Notes: a model not told the origin generated them from the sequence alone. 29,257 nt of DNA from Chthonomonas sp. UBA6659 (GCA_002455425.1 DKKT01000027.1:1-29257); one strand, 5' to 3'. Positions 13,484 through 22,145 are shown, counted from the first letter of the stretch. Numbers and translations: made by a program.

Positions 13484-15618
13484 TGATCGCCACCCTTGCC
13501 GCACTTCTCATTCAGGACCTCGGCGTCGACCATGAGTTCTTGTACCGCGCCGATCGCGACCTGAAATCCGTTGCCGTCGCTGGGACGTTCAACAATTGGG
13601 ATAAGAAAGCGAACCTGATGGCGCGCGGCGCCGACGGGCGGACCTGGACGTTCAAACGCCGACTTCAACCGGGGAAACACCAGTACAAGTTCGTCCTCGA
13701 CGACGAAAACTGGGTCACCGACCCGAAGGCGCAGAAGCAAGAGGACGACGGAAACGGCAACATCAACTCGATTCTCATCCTCTTTCCGAGCGAGTACCTG
13801 AAGACGCCGGGAAAGAAGGGTGACGGCGTCGTCACGCCTTCGGCGATCCGCCATCTTCAGAGCGCACCCGACCTGAACTTCGATCGAGGTGAATTGACGC
13901 TCGCGATCACCGTCAGGCCCGAAGACGTCGCGAAGCTCGAAGTGGTGACGCCGAACCGGAGAATTCCACTCACGCGGACCGCGGGCGACGAGATCCTCGA
14001 AACCTGGCGAGCGAAAGTCCCGTGGAACCGGCGCGACGGTCTCAAGTACCGGTTCGAACTCGGCGACGGCCCGAAAACTTGGGTTCTCGGCGCGAACGGC
14101 GTTCGCGAGAAGGAGGCCGAGTGGTTCGCCCTCGATCCGAAGACCTTCAAGCCGTTCGAGGTCCCGAAGTGGGTTGAGAAGACGGTTTTCTATCAGATTT
14201 TCCCCGATCGGTTCGACAACGGATCCGCGGCGAACGACCCCAAGGACGTCCAGAAGTGGGGCGACGAACCCACGTATTGGAACCGCTATGGTGGCGACAT
14301 CGCCGGGGTCGAGCGGCGGATGGGGCACCTCGTGGACCTCGGCGTCAACGCCGTCTACTTCAACCCCGTGATGAAAGCGCCGGCCTACCACCGCTACGAT
14401 CCGGTCGATTTCTATGAAATCGACCCCGAGTTCGGAACGAACGCTGAGTTCAAGAAGCTCACCGCAGGGCTCGAAAAGGTCGGTATCCGCACCGTTCTCG
14501 ACCAGATCTTCGACCATGTGGGCGTGACGTTCCCGCCGTTCGTCGACGTCCTGAAGAACCAGCAGAAGTCGAAATACCTCGACTACTTCTTCATCAAGTC
14601 GTTCCCCGTCGCCGTCAAGCAGAACCCCCCGTACGAAGCGTGGTGGGGCGCGGAGTCGATGCCCAAAGTCAACCTCGCTCAGCCAGAGTTGAAGAAGTAC
14701 CTGCTCGATTCGGTGAACTTCTGGCACGACAACGCGACCCTGGCGGGTTGGCGGCTCGATGTCGCCAACGAAGTGCCGGATTGGTTTTGGCGAGAGTTTC
14801 GACAGCGGGTGAAAGGGATCGACCCGAACACCTGGATCGTCGGCGAGGTTTGGTACAACGCCGCGCCGTGGCTCAAAGGCGACATGTGGGATGCGTCGAT
14901 GAATTACCCGTTCCGCGACGCCGTCCTCCGATTTGTCGCCGAGGGCAAGACCACCTCGACCCAGTTTCTGAATCAGCTGATGACGGTCTACAGCTGGACG
15001 GTTCCCCAAGTCTCCCGGAATCAGCTGAACCTCATTTCCAGCCATGACACCCCGCGCTTCATCACGCTCGCCGGCAACAACCGCAAGCTGGCGGCGATGG
15101 GCGCCGTCGTCCAGTTCACCTGGGTTGGGGCGCCGAGCGTCTATTACGGCGAGGAGATCGGGATGGAGGGAGGAGCCGACCCGCAAAATCGCCGCGGGAT
15201 GCGCTGGGATATGGTCAACCCGAACAACGGCCTGCTGAACCTGTATCGGCGATTGACCCACCTCCGCACGAACGCGTCAGTCCTCCAATCGGGCGATCCC
15301 GGCATCGTGCTTGCGGACGATGCCAACCGTGTGGCCGTCTTCTCGCGGACGTTGGGCAACGAGGTCGCGGTGACCGCCTTGAATCGCAGCGATCGCGCCC
15401 AGGACGTGAAGTTCGCCGTCAAGGACGGCACTGGCAAGCCCGTGACCGAAATGCTCGACGGCATCACCGGCAACCTCCTGCGCGCTCGCGACGGGGTCTT
15501 CTCGATCCGTCTCGAACCCTTGACCTCGTTCGTCGCTCTGAAGCGGACACCGGAGACGACGACGTTGATCAAGGGTCTGGCCCGCCTTCCCCAAGTCAAG
15601 GAATTTGTGAACCCATGA
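13480..15618 (+). CDS. GH13 neopullulanase/cyclomaltodextrinase-like enzyme
   Basis: The protein has 712 aa. The N-terminus MMIATLAALLIQ may be an export signal, though it has no basic residues. Residues about 15-100 form a CBM48/AMPK-type glycogen-binding domain (VAVAGTFNNWDKKA, HQYKFVLDDENW). A second beta-domain follows, then the GH13 catalytic barrel from FYQIFPDRF at about 235. Conserved regions are DQIFDHVG (I), GWRLDVANEV with nucleophile D427 (II), VGEVW with acid/base E456 (III), and SHDTPR with D523 (IV). MPKVN (region V) points to the neopullulanase/cyclomaltodextrinase subgroup, which cleaves alpha-1,4 (and some alpha-1,6) links in maltodextrins and pullulan. It is co-translated with the upstream regulator. 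The C-terminal beta-domain ends at about residue 700. Confidence 0.92.
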   Translation: MMIATLAALLIQDLGVDHEFLYRADRDLKSVAVAGTFNNWDKKANLMARGADGRTWTFKRRLQPGKHQYKFVLDDENWVTDPKAQKQEDDGNGNINSILILFPSEYLKTPGKKGDGVVTPSAIRHLQSAPDLNFDRGELTLAITVRPEDVAKLEVVTPNRRIPLTRTAGDEILETWRAKVPWNRRDGLKYRFELGDGPKTWVLGANGVREKEAEWFALDPKTFKPFEVPKWVEKTVFYQIFPDRFDNGSAANDPKDVQKWGDEPTYWNRYGGDIAGVERRMGHLVDLGVNAVYFNPVMKAPAYHRYDPVDFYEIDPEFGTNAEFKKLTAGLEKVGIRTVLDQIFDHVGVTFPPFVDVLKNQQKSKYLDYFFIKSFPVAVKQNPPYEAWWGAESMPKVNLAQPELKKYLLDSVNFWHDNATLAGWRLDVANEVPDWFWREFRQRVKGIDPNTWIVGEVWYNAAPWLKGDMWDASMNYPFRDAVLRFVAEGKTTSTQFLNQLMTVYSWTVPQVSRNQLNLISSHDTPRFITLAGNNRKLAAMGAVVQFTWVGAPSVYYGEEIGMEGGADPQNRRGMRWDMVNPNNGLLNLYRRLTHLRTNASVLQSGDPGIVLADDANRVAVFSRTLGNEVAVTALNRSDRAQDVKFAVKDGTGKPVTEMLDGITGNLLRARDGVFSIRLEPLTSFVALKRTPETTTLIKGLARLPQVKEFVNP

Positions 15619-15653
15619 ACGCCATCATTCAGTCCACCAAGGAGAACACTCCC

Positions 15654-16538
15654 ATGAACCGTCAACGACGACAGGGCTTTACGCTCATTGAGTTGCTCGT
15701 GGTGATCGCGATTATCGCTATTCTCGCCGCGATCCTTTTCCCCGTTTTCGCCCAGGCCAAGACCGCTGCGAAGAAGGTCGTTGCTCTCAACAACCTGAAC
15801 CAGCTGACGAAGGCGACGCTGATGTACCAAAGTGACAACGACGACTACTACGGACCGAAGGTCCGCGTCGGCTTTGGCCCGCCGGCCGGTGGCGACCCCA
15901 CCAACGCGATGTCGTACGACAAGATCATCGACCCGTACGTCAAGAGCTTCGAGGTGTGGTACTCGCCGCTCGACGGCCGCACCAAGTACACGACTCCGCG
16001 GGGCCAGATCCGGCGCAGCTTCGCCCTCGCGAGCAACGTCTTCAAGTCGACCCAGGTTCGGGACGGCTACTGGGGCGGCTTCCGTGGCAAGGACCCGATC
16101 ACGACGAGTTCGGTCCCCCGGCCGGCCGATACCATCCTGTTCGGAGAGCGTCGCCAGACGACCGGCAACAACGTGGTCGATCCTTGGACCAAGGACGACT
16201 GGTTCTACGGTATCCAAGCGAACAACACGCGTCGCGAAGACCTGATTCCCGGCGAGCCCGCCTTCGCCTTCGGCGAGATCTCGTACAAGGCTGCCGACGG
16301 AGCGAACTGGGCGTTCGCCGATGGCCACGTGAAGTTCTTCAAGATGAATGGCTACCACATCTATCAGGGAACCCCGCGCCTCTGGGGCACGGTCTTCCCC
16401 GGCTACCGCGAATCTCCGCGGTGGCAGGACAACCAGAGCGGCAACAGCCCCGATCCGTATTGGCACAAGGGTCTGAGCTGCCTCGACTCGGGATGGGACA
16501 TCAACGAAGGCGACTGCCCACTCCCCTCGGATAACTGA
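15654..16538 (+). CDS. Type IV prepilin-like (pseudopilin) protein with ADGH C-terminus
   Basis: The protein has 294 aa. ATG 15654 is preferred because AAGGAG (15639-15644) lies nine bases upstream and the resulting leader is short (MNRQRRQG). An in-frame ATG at 15615 overlaps the GH13 stop but gives an unusually long leader. The class III signal G/FTLIELLVVIAIIAILAAIL with E5 of the mature form is perfect, so cleavage and N-methylation by a prepilin peptidase are expected. The C-terminal half carries NWAFADGHVKFF, the H-X9-DG/DUF1559-type signature frequent in Planctomycetes and Armatimonadota. It is membrane-anchored or assembled into a pseudopilus. Its place in a sugar operon suggests a surface role in polysaccharide use, which is inference. 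Confidence 0.92.
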   Translation: MNRQRRQGFTLIELLVVIAIIAILAAILFPVFAQAKTAAKKVVALNNLNQLTKATLMYQSDNDDYYGPKVRVGFGPPAGGDPTNAMSYDKIIDPYVKSFEVWYSPLDGRTKYTTPRGQIRRSFALASNVFKSTQVRDGYWGGFRGKDPITTSSVPRPADTILFGERRQTTGNNVVDPWTKDDWFYGIQANNTRREDLIPGEPAFAFGEISYKAADGANWAFADGHVKFFKMNGYHIYQGTPRLWGTVFPGYRESPRWQDNQSGNSPDPYWHKGLSCLDSGWDINEGDCPLPSDN

Positions 16539-16822
16539 TGAAGAAGGACCTCAGCAATGGAACCGTCGTACTCGTGGCGGCTGTCGCCCTTGTGGTGATC
16601 GTCGGCTTGGGATTCGTTTGGATGAATCGAGCAACCTCTTCGAGCAGTGCCAACGACGCCCAGTTGGAGAAAATGCACTCGGAGCAGGCCCAGAGCGAGT
16701 ACGGCCGGTACACCAACCCCGATGCCGGCCAGTCGGGTACGGCGCCGACCGGCGGACCGCCCGTGTCGGGTGAAGGTGCCGCCCAGGCCCAGTTTCCGGC
16801 CGGGCAGAAAGCCGGCAACTGA
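16538..16822 (+). CDS. Small single-pass membrane protein after the prepilin
   Basis: The protein has 94 aa. After a short basic start (MKKDLSNG) comes one helix (VVLVAAVALVVIVGLGFVWM), then a low-complexity Gly/Ala/Gln/Pro tail. The ATG shares one base with the prepilin stop (TGATG), so it is translated with it. The tail is outside if the helix is a signal anchor. No family is recognised. Small proteins of this build often follow prepilin genes of this type in related genomes, to my recollection. Confidence 0.75.
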   Translation: MKKDLSNGTVVLVAAVALVVIVGLGFVWMNRATSSSSANDAQLEKMHSEQAQSEYGRYTNPDAGQSGTAPTGGPPVSGEGAAQAQFPAGQKAGN

Positions 16823-16834
16823 ACCGAGAGAGAG

Positions 16835-16869
16835 GGTCCGAGGCGTTCGCCTCGGACCTTCTTCTGTTC
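16835..16869 (+). terminator. Strong hairpin terminator of the LacI-GH13-prepilin operon
   Basis: ggtccgaggcg (16835-16845) pairs perfectly with cgcctcggacc (16848-16858) and is followed by ttcttctgtt. It also ends just past the stop of the convergent gene at 16868, so it can serve both strands. Confidence 0.8.
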
Positions 16870-18430
16870 AGGGGTTGCGGACGTCTTTCGGGTCGTCGAT
16901 GACACCGATCGGGGGCCTCGCCGTCGGAGCATATGCGAGTCCCATCGGCGTGGATCCGGCAGGGAAGCCGGTGGTCGTGAACGGCGTGAGAGCCAAGTTC
17001 GATGACTTGTTGATCAGCACGAGCCTTCGGGTCGCGGCATGGATCCCCACGACCTGGGTGTTGCTGAGTTCCTCGATATCGTTGGGGGAGAGCGACGCGT
17101 TGTACGCCCCGAAGCCAAACACGTTGAAGCCGTTGAAGTTCAGGGGGCGCGACACAAACATGTCACCGCCGAACTGGATGCCCGCGTCGTAATGGAGTAG
17201 ACGCATCCCGTTGTCGACCGGACTCCAGCCGTAGCACAAGCCGTCGACGTCCGGGTCCCAGTAGAAGGCCCCCGAAGGGACGCCCGACATTGGGCTCAAG
17301 TTGGCCATCCAGAACTGGCTCGATCCGTTCGGCTCCCAATAGGCGAAGACGAGGTTGCCTGCACCGGGATATGCCGTCGAGGCGAGCCCGTCGACGGGGC
17401 CAGGAGCCAGAATCGGGGCTCCCCCGATGGCTCGACCGGCGAACGCACCCGACGTGACGATCTGAAACGTCCTCGGTCCAAACGTGTTGTCGATTGCATA
17501 CAGCGCATCGACGTGCCAAGCGAGGTCCGGGTCGTTGAAGTCGATCCCAAGCGAGCCGACGGGCGTCGCCGACGCCGTCAAGTTGTTCAAGCTCGTGATC
17601 CCGACACGGTAGAGCATGTCTCCTTGCGTGTCGATCGAGTAGTACGTTTGCCCGCGCCAGATCGGGGTCGGCGTGCCTTTGGCGATGCCGTCGAATCGGG
17701 CGTTGGCGTCCTGAGCTCCGGTGATGTTGAGGACGGTCTTCGCGCCGGTGGTCTTCGAGATCCGAACGAGCGTCGTGCCCGCCTTCGACGGACCGACGAC
17801 CGTCATGGCATCGATCACCTCGATATCGCCGGGCGCGCTTGCCGCGCTGTAGGGAGCTTGCCCGGCAAGAATCGTGGGCGGATTGCCGCGAATCAGCCAA
17901 TCGAATCCGCTGCCGTTATCGCAATCCATGCTCCAATACTGGCTGTCGCGTGCGAGGGCATCGCAGTCGTGGCCGAGCGACGCGACCAGCGTCAACGCTC
18001 CGCTGACAGGATTCACAGAGCTCAGCTTCCATGAGAGGGTGCCCGGGGTCGTTCCGTGCGCGACGATCAGGTTCACGCCGTCGGAGGTGAGGCCGCCGGG
18101 CTGGTCCGCAATGACATACCCGGCACCGGAGAGGACCGCGCCCGGAATCGCCCACCCGCGCCACGCGCCGGTGGTGACCACCTGAAACACGCGGCCCCCT
18201 GCGTTGGGTACCCCCGAGTCGAGCATGTAGAGGTTCCCTTGATGCCAGGCAAGGTCAGCCTGGGTGACCGACGCGTTCAGGTTGCCGAGATACGTGACGA
18301 CGGCCGTATTCGGGTTGACGGAGTACAGCTTGGAATTCTGGACGTCCACCGTGTAGTAGGTCTGGGCCTCTACCCCGAGCGCACCCAGACTCGCGAGAGC
18401 GGTGATCAGCAATCGCCGTGTGAAGTTCAT
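16868..18430 (-). CDS. Secreted protein with an internal duplication, propeller-like
   Basis: The protein has 520 aa. ATG 18430 is chosen because a signal peptide (MNFTRRLLITALASLGALGV, cleavage after VEA) begins there; the frame is open 34 codons further but only across the divergent promoter. The mature protein contains two related halves: TYYTVDVQNSKLYSVN...DLAWHQGNLYMLDS...GRVFQVVTTGAWRG, and TYYSIDTQGDMLYRV...DLAWHVDALYAIDN...PRTFQIVTSGAFAG. Each half looks like a set of beta-propeller blades. No lipobox, PEP-CTERM or enzyme motif is visible. It is probably periplasmic or extracellular, of unknown function. It is divergent from the S9 peptidase gene and shares a 100-base spacer with it. 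Confidence 0.75.
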   Translation of the reverse strand: MNFTRRLLITALASLGALGVEAQTYYTVDVQNSKLYSVNPNTAVVTYLGNLNASVTQADLAWHQGNLYMLDSGVPNAGGRVFQVVTTGAWRGWAIPGAVLSGAGYVIADQPGGLTSDGVNLIVAHGTTPGTLSWKLSSVNPVSGALTLVASLGHDCDALARDSQYWSMDCDNGSGFDWLIRGNPPTILAGQAPYSAASAPGDIEVIDAMTVVGPSKAGTTLVRISKTTGAKTVLNITGAQDANARFDGIAKGTPTPIWRGQTYYSIDTQGDMLYRVGITSLNNLTASATPVGSLGIDFNDPDLAWHVDALYAIDNTFGPRTFQIVTSGAFAGRAIGGAPILAPGPVDGLASTAYPGAGNLVFAYWEPNGSSQFWMANLSPMSGVPSGAFYWDPDVDGLCYGWSPVDNGMRLLHYDAGIQFGGDMFVSRPLNFNGFNVFGFGAYNASLSPNDIEELSNTQVVGIHAATRRLVLINKSSNLALTPFTTTGFPAGSTPMGLAYAPTARPPIGVIDDPKDVRNP

Positions 18431-18519
18431 GAGACGAGGGTAACACGGCTCCCAGCATCCACCTCCCGATCCCGGGACACTCGCCGGGCTTTTCCGTGGT
18501 TTGAGCCGGTTCGGCGGCG

Positions 18520-18525
18520 TATGAT
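18520..18525 (+). promoter_or_regulatory. -10 box (TATGAT) of a leaderless S9 peptidase transcript
   Basis: TATGAT ends five bases before the ATG at 18531, which places transcription start at the start codon. No ribosome-binding site lies in between (aggcc). No good -35 is at the right distance. Confidence 0.45.
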
Positions 18526-18530
18526 AGGCC

Positions 18531-21017
18531 ATGCGCCTTCCCCTTGTCGGTGTCTTCGTTCTTGCCGTGATCGGCGCTTTCGGCCAGGGAACCCAGGCTG
18601 ACTACGCGCGGTCCGAGTCGCTCAATCAACGCTTTTCAAACAAGGTGTATCGGATAAGCGTCGCCCCGAAATGGCTTGCCGGGGGCGACTGGCTGTGGTA
18701 TCGAGTTCAAGTCGGTCCCCAGCAACGCGACACGGTGGTCGTGGACATCCGAACCGGACGTAGGGAACTCGCCTTCGACGCCGCGAAGGTTGCCGAGCAA
18801 GTCGGCCGGGCGATCGGTAAGACCCTCGATCCGAAGGACCTTCAAGCCCAGATCCGAGAGGTGACTCGGGAGGCAGTCGTCGTCGGCCTTGAAGGCAAGT
18901 GGTGGCGTGTCGATCGGAAGTCTCAGAAGGTCGAGCCGGCCGGCGTCGGCGAAGCGACCGTCTCGACCGACTCGCTGCCCGCGTTTCTTCCGCCGCGCGC
19001 CTCGGGTTCCGGCGAGGAGACGCTGATCACGATCGAGAACCGTAGCGACAAAGACATCAAGCTGTTTTGGGTCAGCACTTCGAACGAGCGGATCGCCTAC
19101 GGGACCCTCGCCCCGGGAGCGAGCCTCGTCCAGCGCACCTTCGCCGGCCACGTTTGGTTGGTCACCTCGGCCGACAACACCGCTCTCGCCGCTTTTGAAG
19201 CGATCGAGGGCCCCTGCTTCGCGATCTATGACGGGAGTCCGGTGACTCCTACGGCACCCCGGCGAGCGCGTGAAGCGAACCTGTCGCCCGATGGCAAGAT
19301 GCGTGCCGTCGTTCGAACCGACAACGTGTGGATCGAGCCGCTCGGCGGTGGAGATGCGATTCAGGTGACCAAGGATGGCCGTTCCGGGGATACCTATCGC
19401 GGGGGCAGCCTGGTGTGGTCGCCGGATGGCAAACGCTTGGCCGCCATTCGCACCGAAGCCGGCGGCGATCGGAAGGTGACTTTCGTCGAATCGTCGCCGC
19501 GTGATCAAATCCAGCCGAAAGTGAGGTCGTTCGAGTACCTCAAGCCGGGAGACAAGGTCCCGCACGAACGCCTGGTCCTCATCGACATCGACGCTCGCCA
19601 GGCGAAGGCGGCCGACGAAACGCTCTCTCCCAACCCCTGGGACCTCACACGGCTCCGATGGGCACCGGATGGGCGCGAGATCTACTTCGTGTACAACGAG
19701 CGCGGGCATCAGACGATCCGCCTCCTGGCTGCGGACGGGGTGACCGGCAAGGTTCGCACCATCGTCGAAGAGAAGAGTCCGACCTTTCTCGACTATGCCG
19801 GCAAGCTGTGGGTCGAGTACCTGCCCGTGTCGAGCGAAGCCCTCTGGATGTCGGAACGCTCCGGGTTCAACCACATCTACCTGGTGAACCTCCTAACTGG
19901 TGCGATCAAGCCGGTGACGCAGGGGTCGTGGATGGTGCGGAGCGTCGAGCGCGTCGACCCCGCGAAACGGCAACTGACCCTGCGCGTCATGGGAGAGATC
20001 CCCGGGCAAGACCCGTATCACATGCACTATGCGCGAGTCGGATTCGATGGCACGGGACTCACACGGCTCACCGAGAGCGACGGCACCCATCGCCTCACGT
20101 GGGCGCCGGACGGTGAGACCTATGTCGCCACGTGCTCCCGGGTTGACATGCCTCCTCGGGCCGAGCTTCGGCGCTCACGGGACGGAAAACTGCTGTCTGT
20201 TCTCGAAGAGGCCGACATCGGAGCGCTGAAGACGGAAGGCTGGGAAGCGCCTGAGCGGTTCGTCGCCAAGGGTCGGGACGGCAAGACCGACATCTACGGG
20301 ATCATCTTCCGCCCGTCGCAGTTCGATCCGACCAAGAAGTATCCGGTGATCGAGAACATTTACGCCGGCCCCCACGACTTCCATGTGCCGAAGGCGTTCT
20401 CACCGACGAGTTCGAGTCGCAGAATGGCGGAGATCGGTTTTGTCGTCGTTCAGATCGACGGGATGGGGACGAATTGGCGCGGGAAGGCGTTCCACGACGT
20501 GGCCTGGCGTAATCTCGCGGATGCCGGATTCCCGGATCGGATCGCGTGGATCAAGGCGGCGGCTGCGACGCGACCCTGGATGGACGCCACGCGCGTCGGC
20601 GTCTACGGAACCTCCGCCGGGGGCCAAAACGCGGCGTCCGCGGTGTTGCGCTTCGGTGACTTCTACCAAGCGGCGGTGGCCGACTGCGGATGCCACGACA
20701 ACCGAATGGACAAGGTCTGGTGGAACGAACTCTGGATGGGCTATCCGGTCGGCCCTTGGTACGAAGCGAACTCGAACGTGACGGCGGCCAAGGATCTCAA
20801 GGGCAAGCTGTTCCTGATGGTCGGCGAGGTCGACACCAATGTCGACCCCGCCTCCACGCTCCAAGTGGCGAACGCCCTCATCCAGGCCGGCAAGGAGTTC
20901 GATCTCCTCGTCGCGCCCAACGTCGGGCACGGCGTGCTCGGGATGCCGTACGCGTTTCGGAGGATGCAGGATTTCTTCGTCCGGCATCTCTGGAAACTCG
21001 AGCCGCGTCGAGGCTAG
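18531..21017 (+). CDS. S9 dipeptidyl-peptidase IV-like enzyme with VHL-beta-like insert
   Basis: The protein has 828 aa with a signal peptide (MRLPLVGVFVLAVIGAFG). About residues 162-235 match the VHL beta-domain pattern: ITIENRSDKDIKLFWVS, RIAYGTLAPGASLVQRTF, AGHVWLVTSADN. The DPP IV-type propeller follows, with SPDGK and WAPDG blades to about 570. The C-terminal hydrolase domain has the S9 elbow GTSAGGQNA with S695, GEVDTNVDP with probable D768, and NVGHGV with H800. The enzyme should remove dipeptides or cut after Pro/Ala in the periplasm. The VHL beta-domain of animals binds hydroxyproline peptides; here a substrate-recruiting role is only a guess. The transcript is possibly leaderless. 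The stop overlaps the convergent cytochrome gene by four bases. Confidence 0.92.
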   Translation: MRLPLVGVFVLAVIGAFGQGTQADYARSESLNQRFSNKVYRISVAPKWLAGGDWLWYRVQVGPQQRDTVVVDIRTGRRELAFDAAKVAEQVGRAIGKTLDPKDLQAQIREVTREAVVVGLEGKWWRVDRKSQKVEPAGVGEATVSTDSLPAFLPPRASGSGEETLITIENRSDKDIKLFWVSTSNERIAYGTLAPGASLVQRTFAGHVWLVTSADNTALAAFEAIEGPCFAIYDGSPVTPTAPRRAREANLSPDGKMRAVVRTDNVWIEPLGGGDAIQVTKDGRSGDTYRGGSLVWSPDGKRLAAIRTEAGGDRKVTFVESSPRDQIQPKVRSFEYLKPGDKVPHERLVLIDIDARQAKAADETLSPNPWDLTRLRWAPDGREIYFVYNERGHQTIRLLAADGVTGKVRTIVEEKSPTFLDYAGKLWVEYLPVSSEALWMSERSGFNHIYLVNLLTGAIKPVTQGSWMVRSVERVDPAKRQLTLRVMGEIPGQDPYHMHYARVGFDGTGLTRLTESDGTHRLTWAPDGETYVATCSRVDMPPRAELRRSRDGKLLSVLEEADIGALKTEGWEAPERFVAKGRDGKTDIYGIIFRPSQFDPTKKYPVIENIYAGPHDFHVPKAFSPTSSSRRMAEIGFVVVQIDGMGTNWRGKAFHDVAWRNLADAGFPDRIAWIKAAAATRPWMDATRVGVYGTSAGGQNAASAVLRFGDFYQAAVADCGCHDNRMDKVWWNELWMGYPVGPWYEANSNVTAAKDLKGKLFLMVGEVDTNVDPASTLQVANALIQAGKEFDLLVAPNVGHGVLGMPYAFRRMQDFFVRHLWKLEPRRG

Positions 21018-21397
21018 CTGGACGCTGCCTTGAGATCGGCGATGAGTTTGGCCTTCACGTCGTCGGGAATCGGTTTCCCGGTCGCGGGCGGCATCTTACC
21101 GCCTTCGATCGCTCCTGCCATCTTCTGGAGGATGCCACTGTTCGCCGCTGCCTGATCGTTCGTGGCGAGTGCATCGAGCGAGACTCCACCTTTACCCGCG
21201 CCGCCATGGCACGGCATGCAGTAGGTCTGGAGGACCGGCTTGATCTCGGTTTCGAAGTCGATCTTCATCGCGGTCTTTCCACTGCCGTCACCGGTCGGCT
21301 TCGATCCGGAATCGCCGGAATCCGCCGGCTTGGAGCAGCCCCACGCGAAGAGAGCGACGCCCAGCGTCAAGAGAATGCAATGCGTTCGCCGAAACAT
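21014..21397 (-). CDS. Cytochrome c-like lipoprotein
   Basis: The protein has 127 aa from ATG 21397; an ATG three codons earlier at 21406 is equally possible. A signal sequence ends in the lipobox FAWGC (C21). A flexible Ser/Gly/Asp linker follows, then FETEIKPVLQTYCMPCHGG with the heme c motif CxxCH (C60, C63, H64). KMPP near the C-terminus may supply the methionine ligand. The pattern is that of planctomycete-type small cytochrome c domains. It is probably a periplasm-facing electron carrier tethered by lipid. It overlaps the S9 peptidase stop tail to tail, and the upstream terminator makes it a separate unit. Confidence 0.85.
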   Translation of the reverse strand: MFRRTHCILLTLGVALFAWGCSKPADSGDSGSKPTGDGSGKTAMKIDFETEIKPVLQTYCMPCHGGAGKGGVSLDALATNDQAAANSGILQKMAGAIEGGKMPPATGKPIPDDVKAKLIADLKAASS

Positions 21398-21442
21398 GGG
21401 ATGCATTATGCCGCGCGAAGCGGATGGCAGGCCAGGTGAACA

Positions 21443-21480
21443 GCAAGACGCCCCCGTGCGTGAACACGGGGGCGTCTTGC
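21443..21480 (-). terminator. 16-bp perfect hairpin between Cys-rich and cytochrome genes
   Basis: gcaagacgcccccgtg (21443-21458) and cacgggggcgtcttgc (21465-21480) pair fully around a 6-base loop. On the minus strand the downstream sequence is tgttcacc, so there is no real U-run. The position just after the stop at 21493 still fits transcript termination. Confidence 0.65.
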
Positions 21481-21492
21481 GCAGTGGGAGGC

Positions 21493-21936
21493 TCAGCCGA
21501 TCGATCGTCGGCTTCGGACCGGCTGGATCTTGCCGGCCTTCACGCCCATCGCCACCATCTGATTCCGGGCCATGGTCGCGGAGCCCTTGCAACCGAAGAA
21601 CTGGTACTTGCCGTTCGCGTAGACCTTGAACTTAGCTTTGGCCTTGATGTTGTTGCAGCAACCCTCGCCGCCCTTCGCGATCATCTTCGTGGTGGTCGAT
21701 TTGCAGCAGGACATCTTGCCTTCCGCCTTCATCATCATGCGGTGGGCTTCGGCCATGAACGCGTCGTCACCGATCGAAGCGCTGACTTTGGAGCCGCAGC
21801 AACCCTGCTTCTCCATCTTGGCTTCCTTGGAGGCGCAACAGCTCTGCTTCTCCATCTTGGCCTCGACCTTGGGGCAGCACTGGGCGAACACGAACGTCGA
21901 TGCGGCGAGAGCGAGAATGCTCAGAATCGTTTTCAT
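21493..21936 (-). CDS. Secreted Cys-Cys-rich protein, probable metal binder
   Basis: The protein has 147 aa. The signal peptide (MKTILSILALAASTFVFA) is followed by QCCPK, SCCAS, GCCGS, SCCKS and GCCNN: five adjacent cysteine pairs plus one single Cys (FFGCKG). Two near-identical 13-residue units (EAKMEKQSCCASK and EAKMEKQGCCGSK) sit in tandem. Lys, Met and His are also frequent. The C-terminal part (YANGKYQFFGCKGSATMARN) resembles a short YHS/TRASH-like beta-hairpin. Binding of soft metals such as copper or mercury, or of iron-sulfur, in the periplasm is plausible but not demonstrated. GAGG lies about nine bases before the ATG. It has its own promoter (-10 TATACT) and terminator. Confidence 0.75.
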   Translation of the reverse strand: MKTILSILALAASTFVFAQCCPKVEAKMEKQSCCASKEAKMEKQGCCGSKVSASIGDDAFMAEAHRMMMKAEGKMSCCKSTTTKMIAKGGEGCCNNIKAKAKFKVYANGKYQFFGCKGSATMARNQMVAMGVKAGKIQPVRSRRSIG

Positions 21937-21998
21937 TTTTCAGAACCTCAATCGAATTCGTTGGCGATTTGGCGGAAACCCCGCTTGATCGTTATCTC

Positions 21999-22004
21999 AG
22001 TATA
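21999..22004 (-). promoter_or_regulatory. -10 box (TATACT) of the Cys-rich protein gene
   Basis: TATACT reads on the minus strand from 22004 to 21999, about 60 bases before the ATG at 21936. The -35 region (ATTCGC/TTCATT) is poor, which is possible for a regulated or alternative-sigma promoter. Confidence 0.4.
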
Positions 22005-22145
22005 CCGCCGTTCGAGATCGCGCGAATGAACGGACGGCCACTTTATGACTTTTTTCGGACTCCAGAGGGAAGGAACCCAGCGAGCGTCACGCGGGTCCCG
22101 GGGGAGCTTAGGGTACGGCTTCACGCGCCAATCCTGGCCAATGAC

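Noticed and set aside
13123..15261. A 712-codon frame on the minus strand across the GH13 gene
   Set aside because: The GH13 enzyme on the plus strand has all catalytic motifs. The antisense frame is a GC-skew by-product with Arg/Val/Asp-rich sequence and no fold signal.
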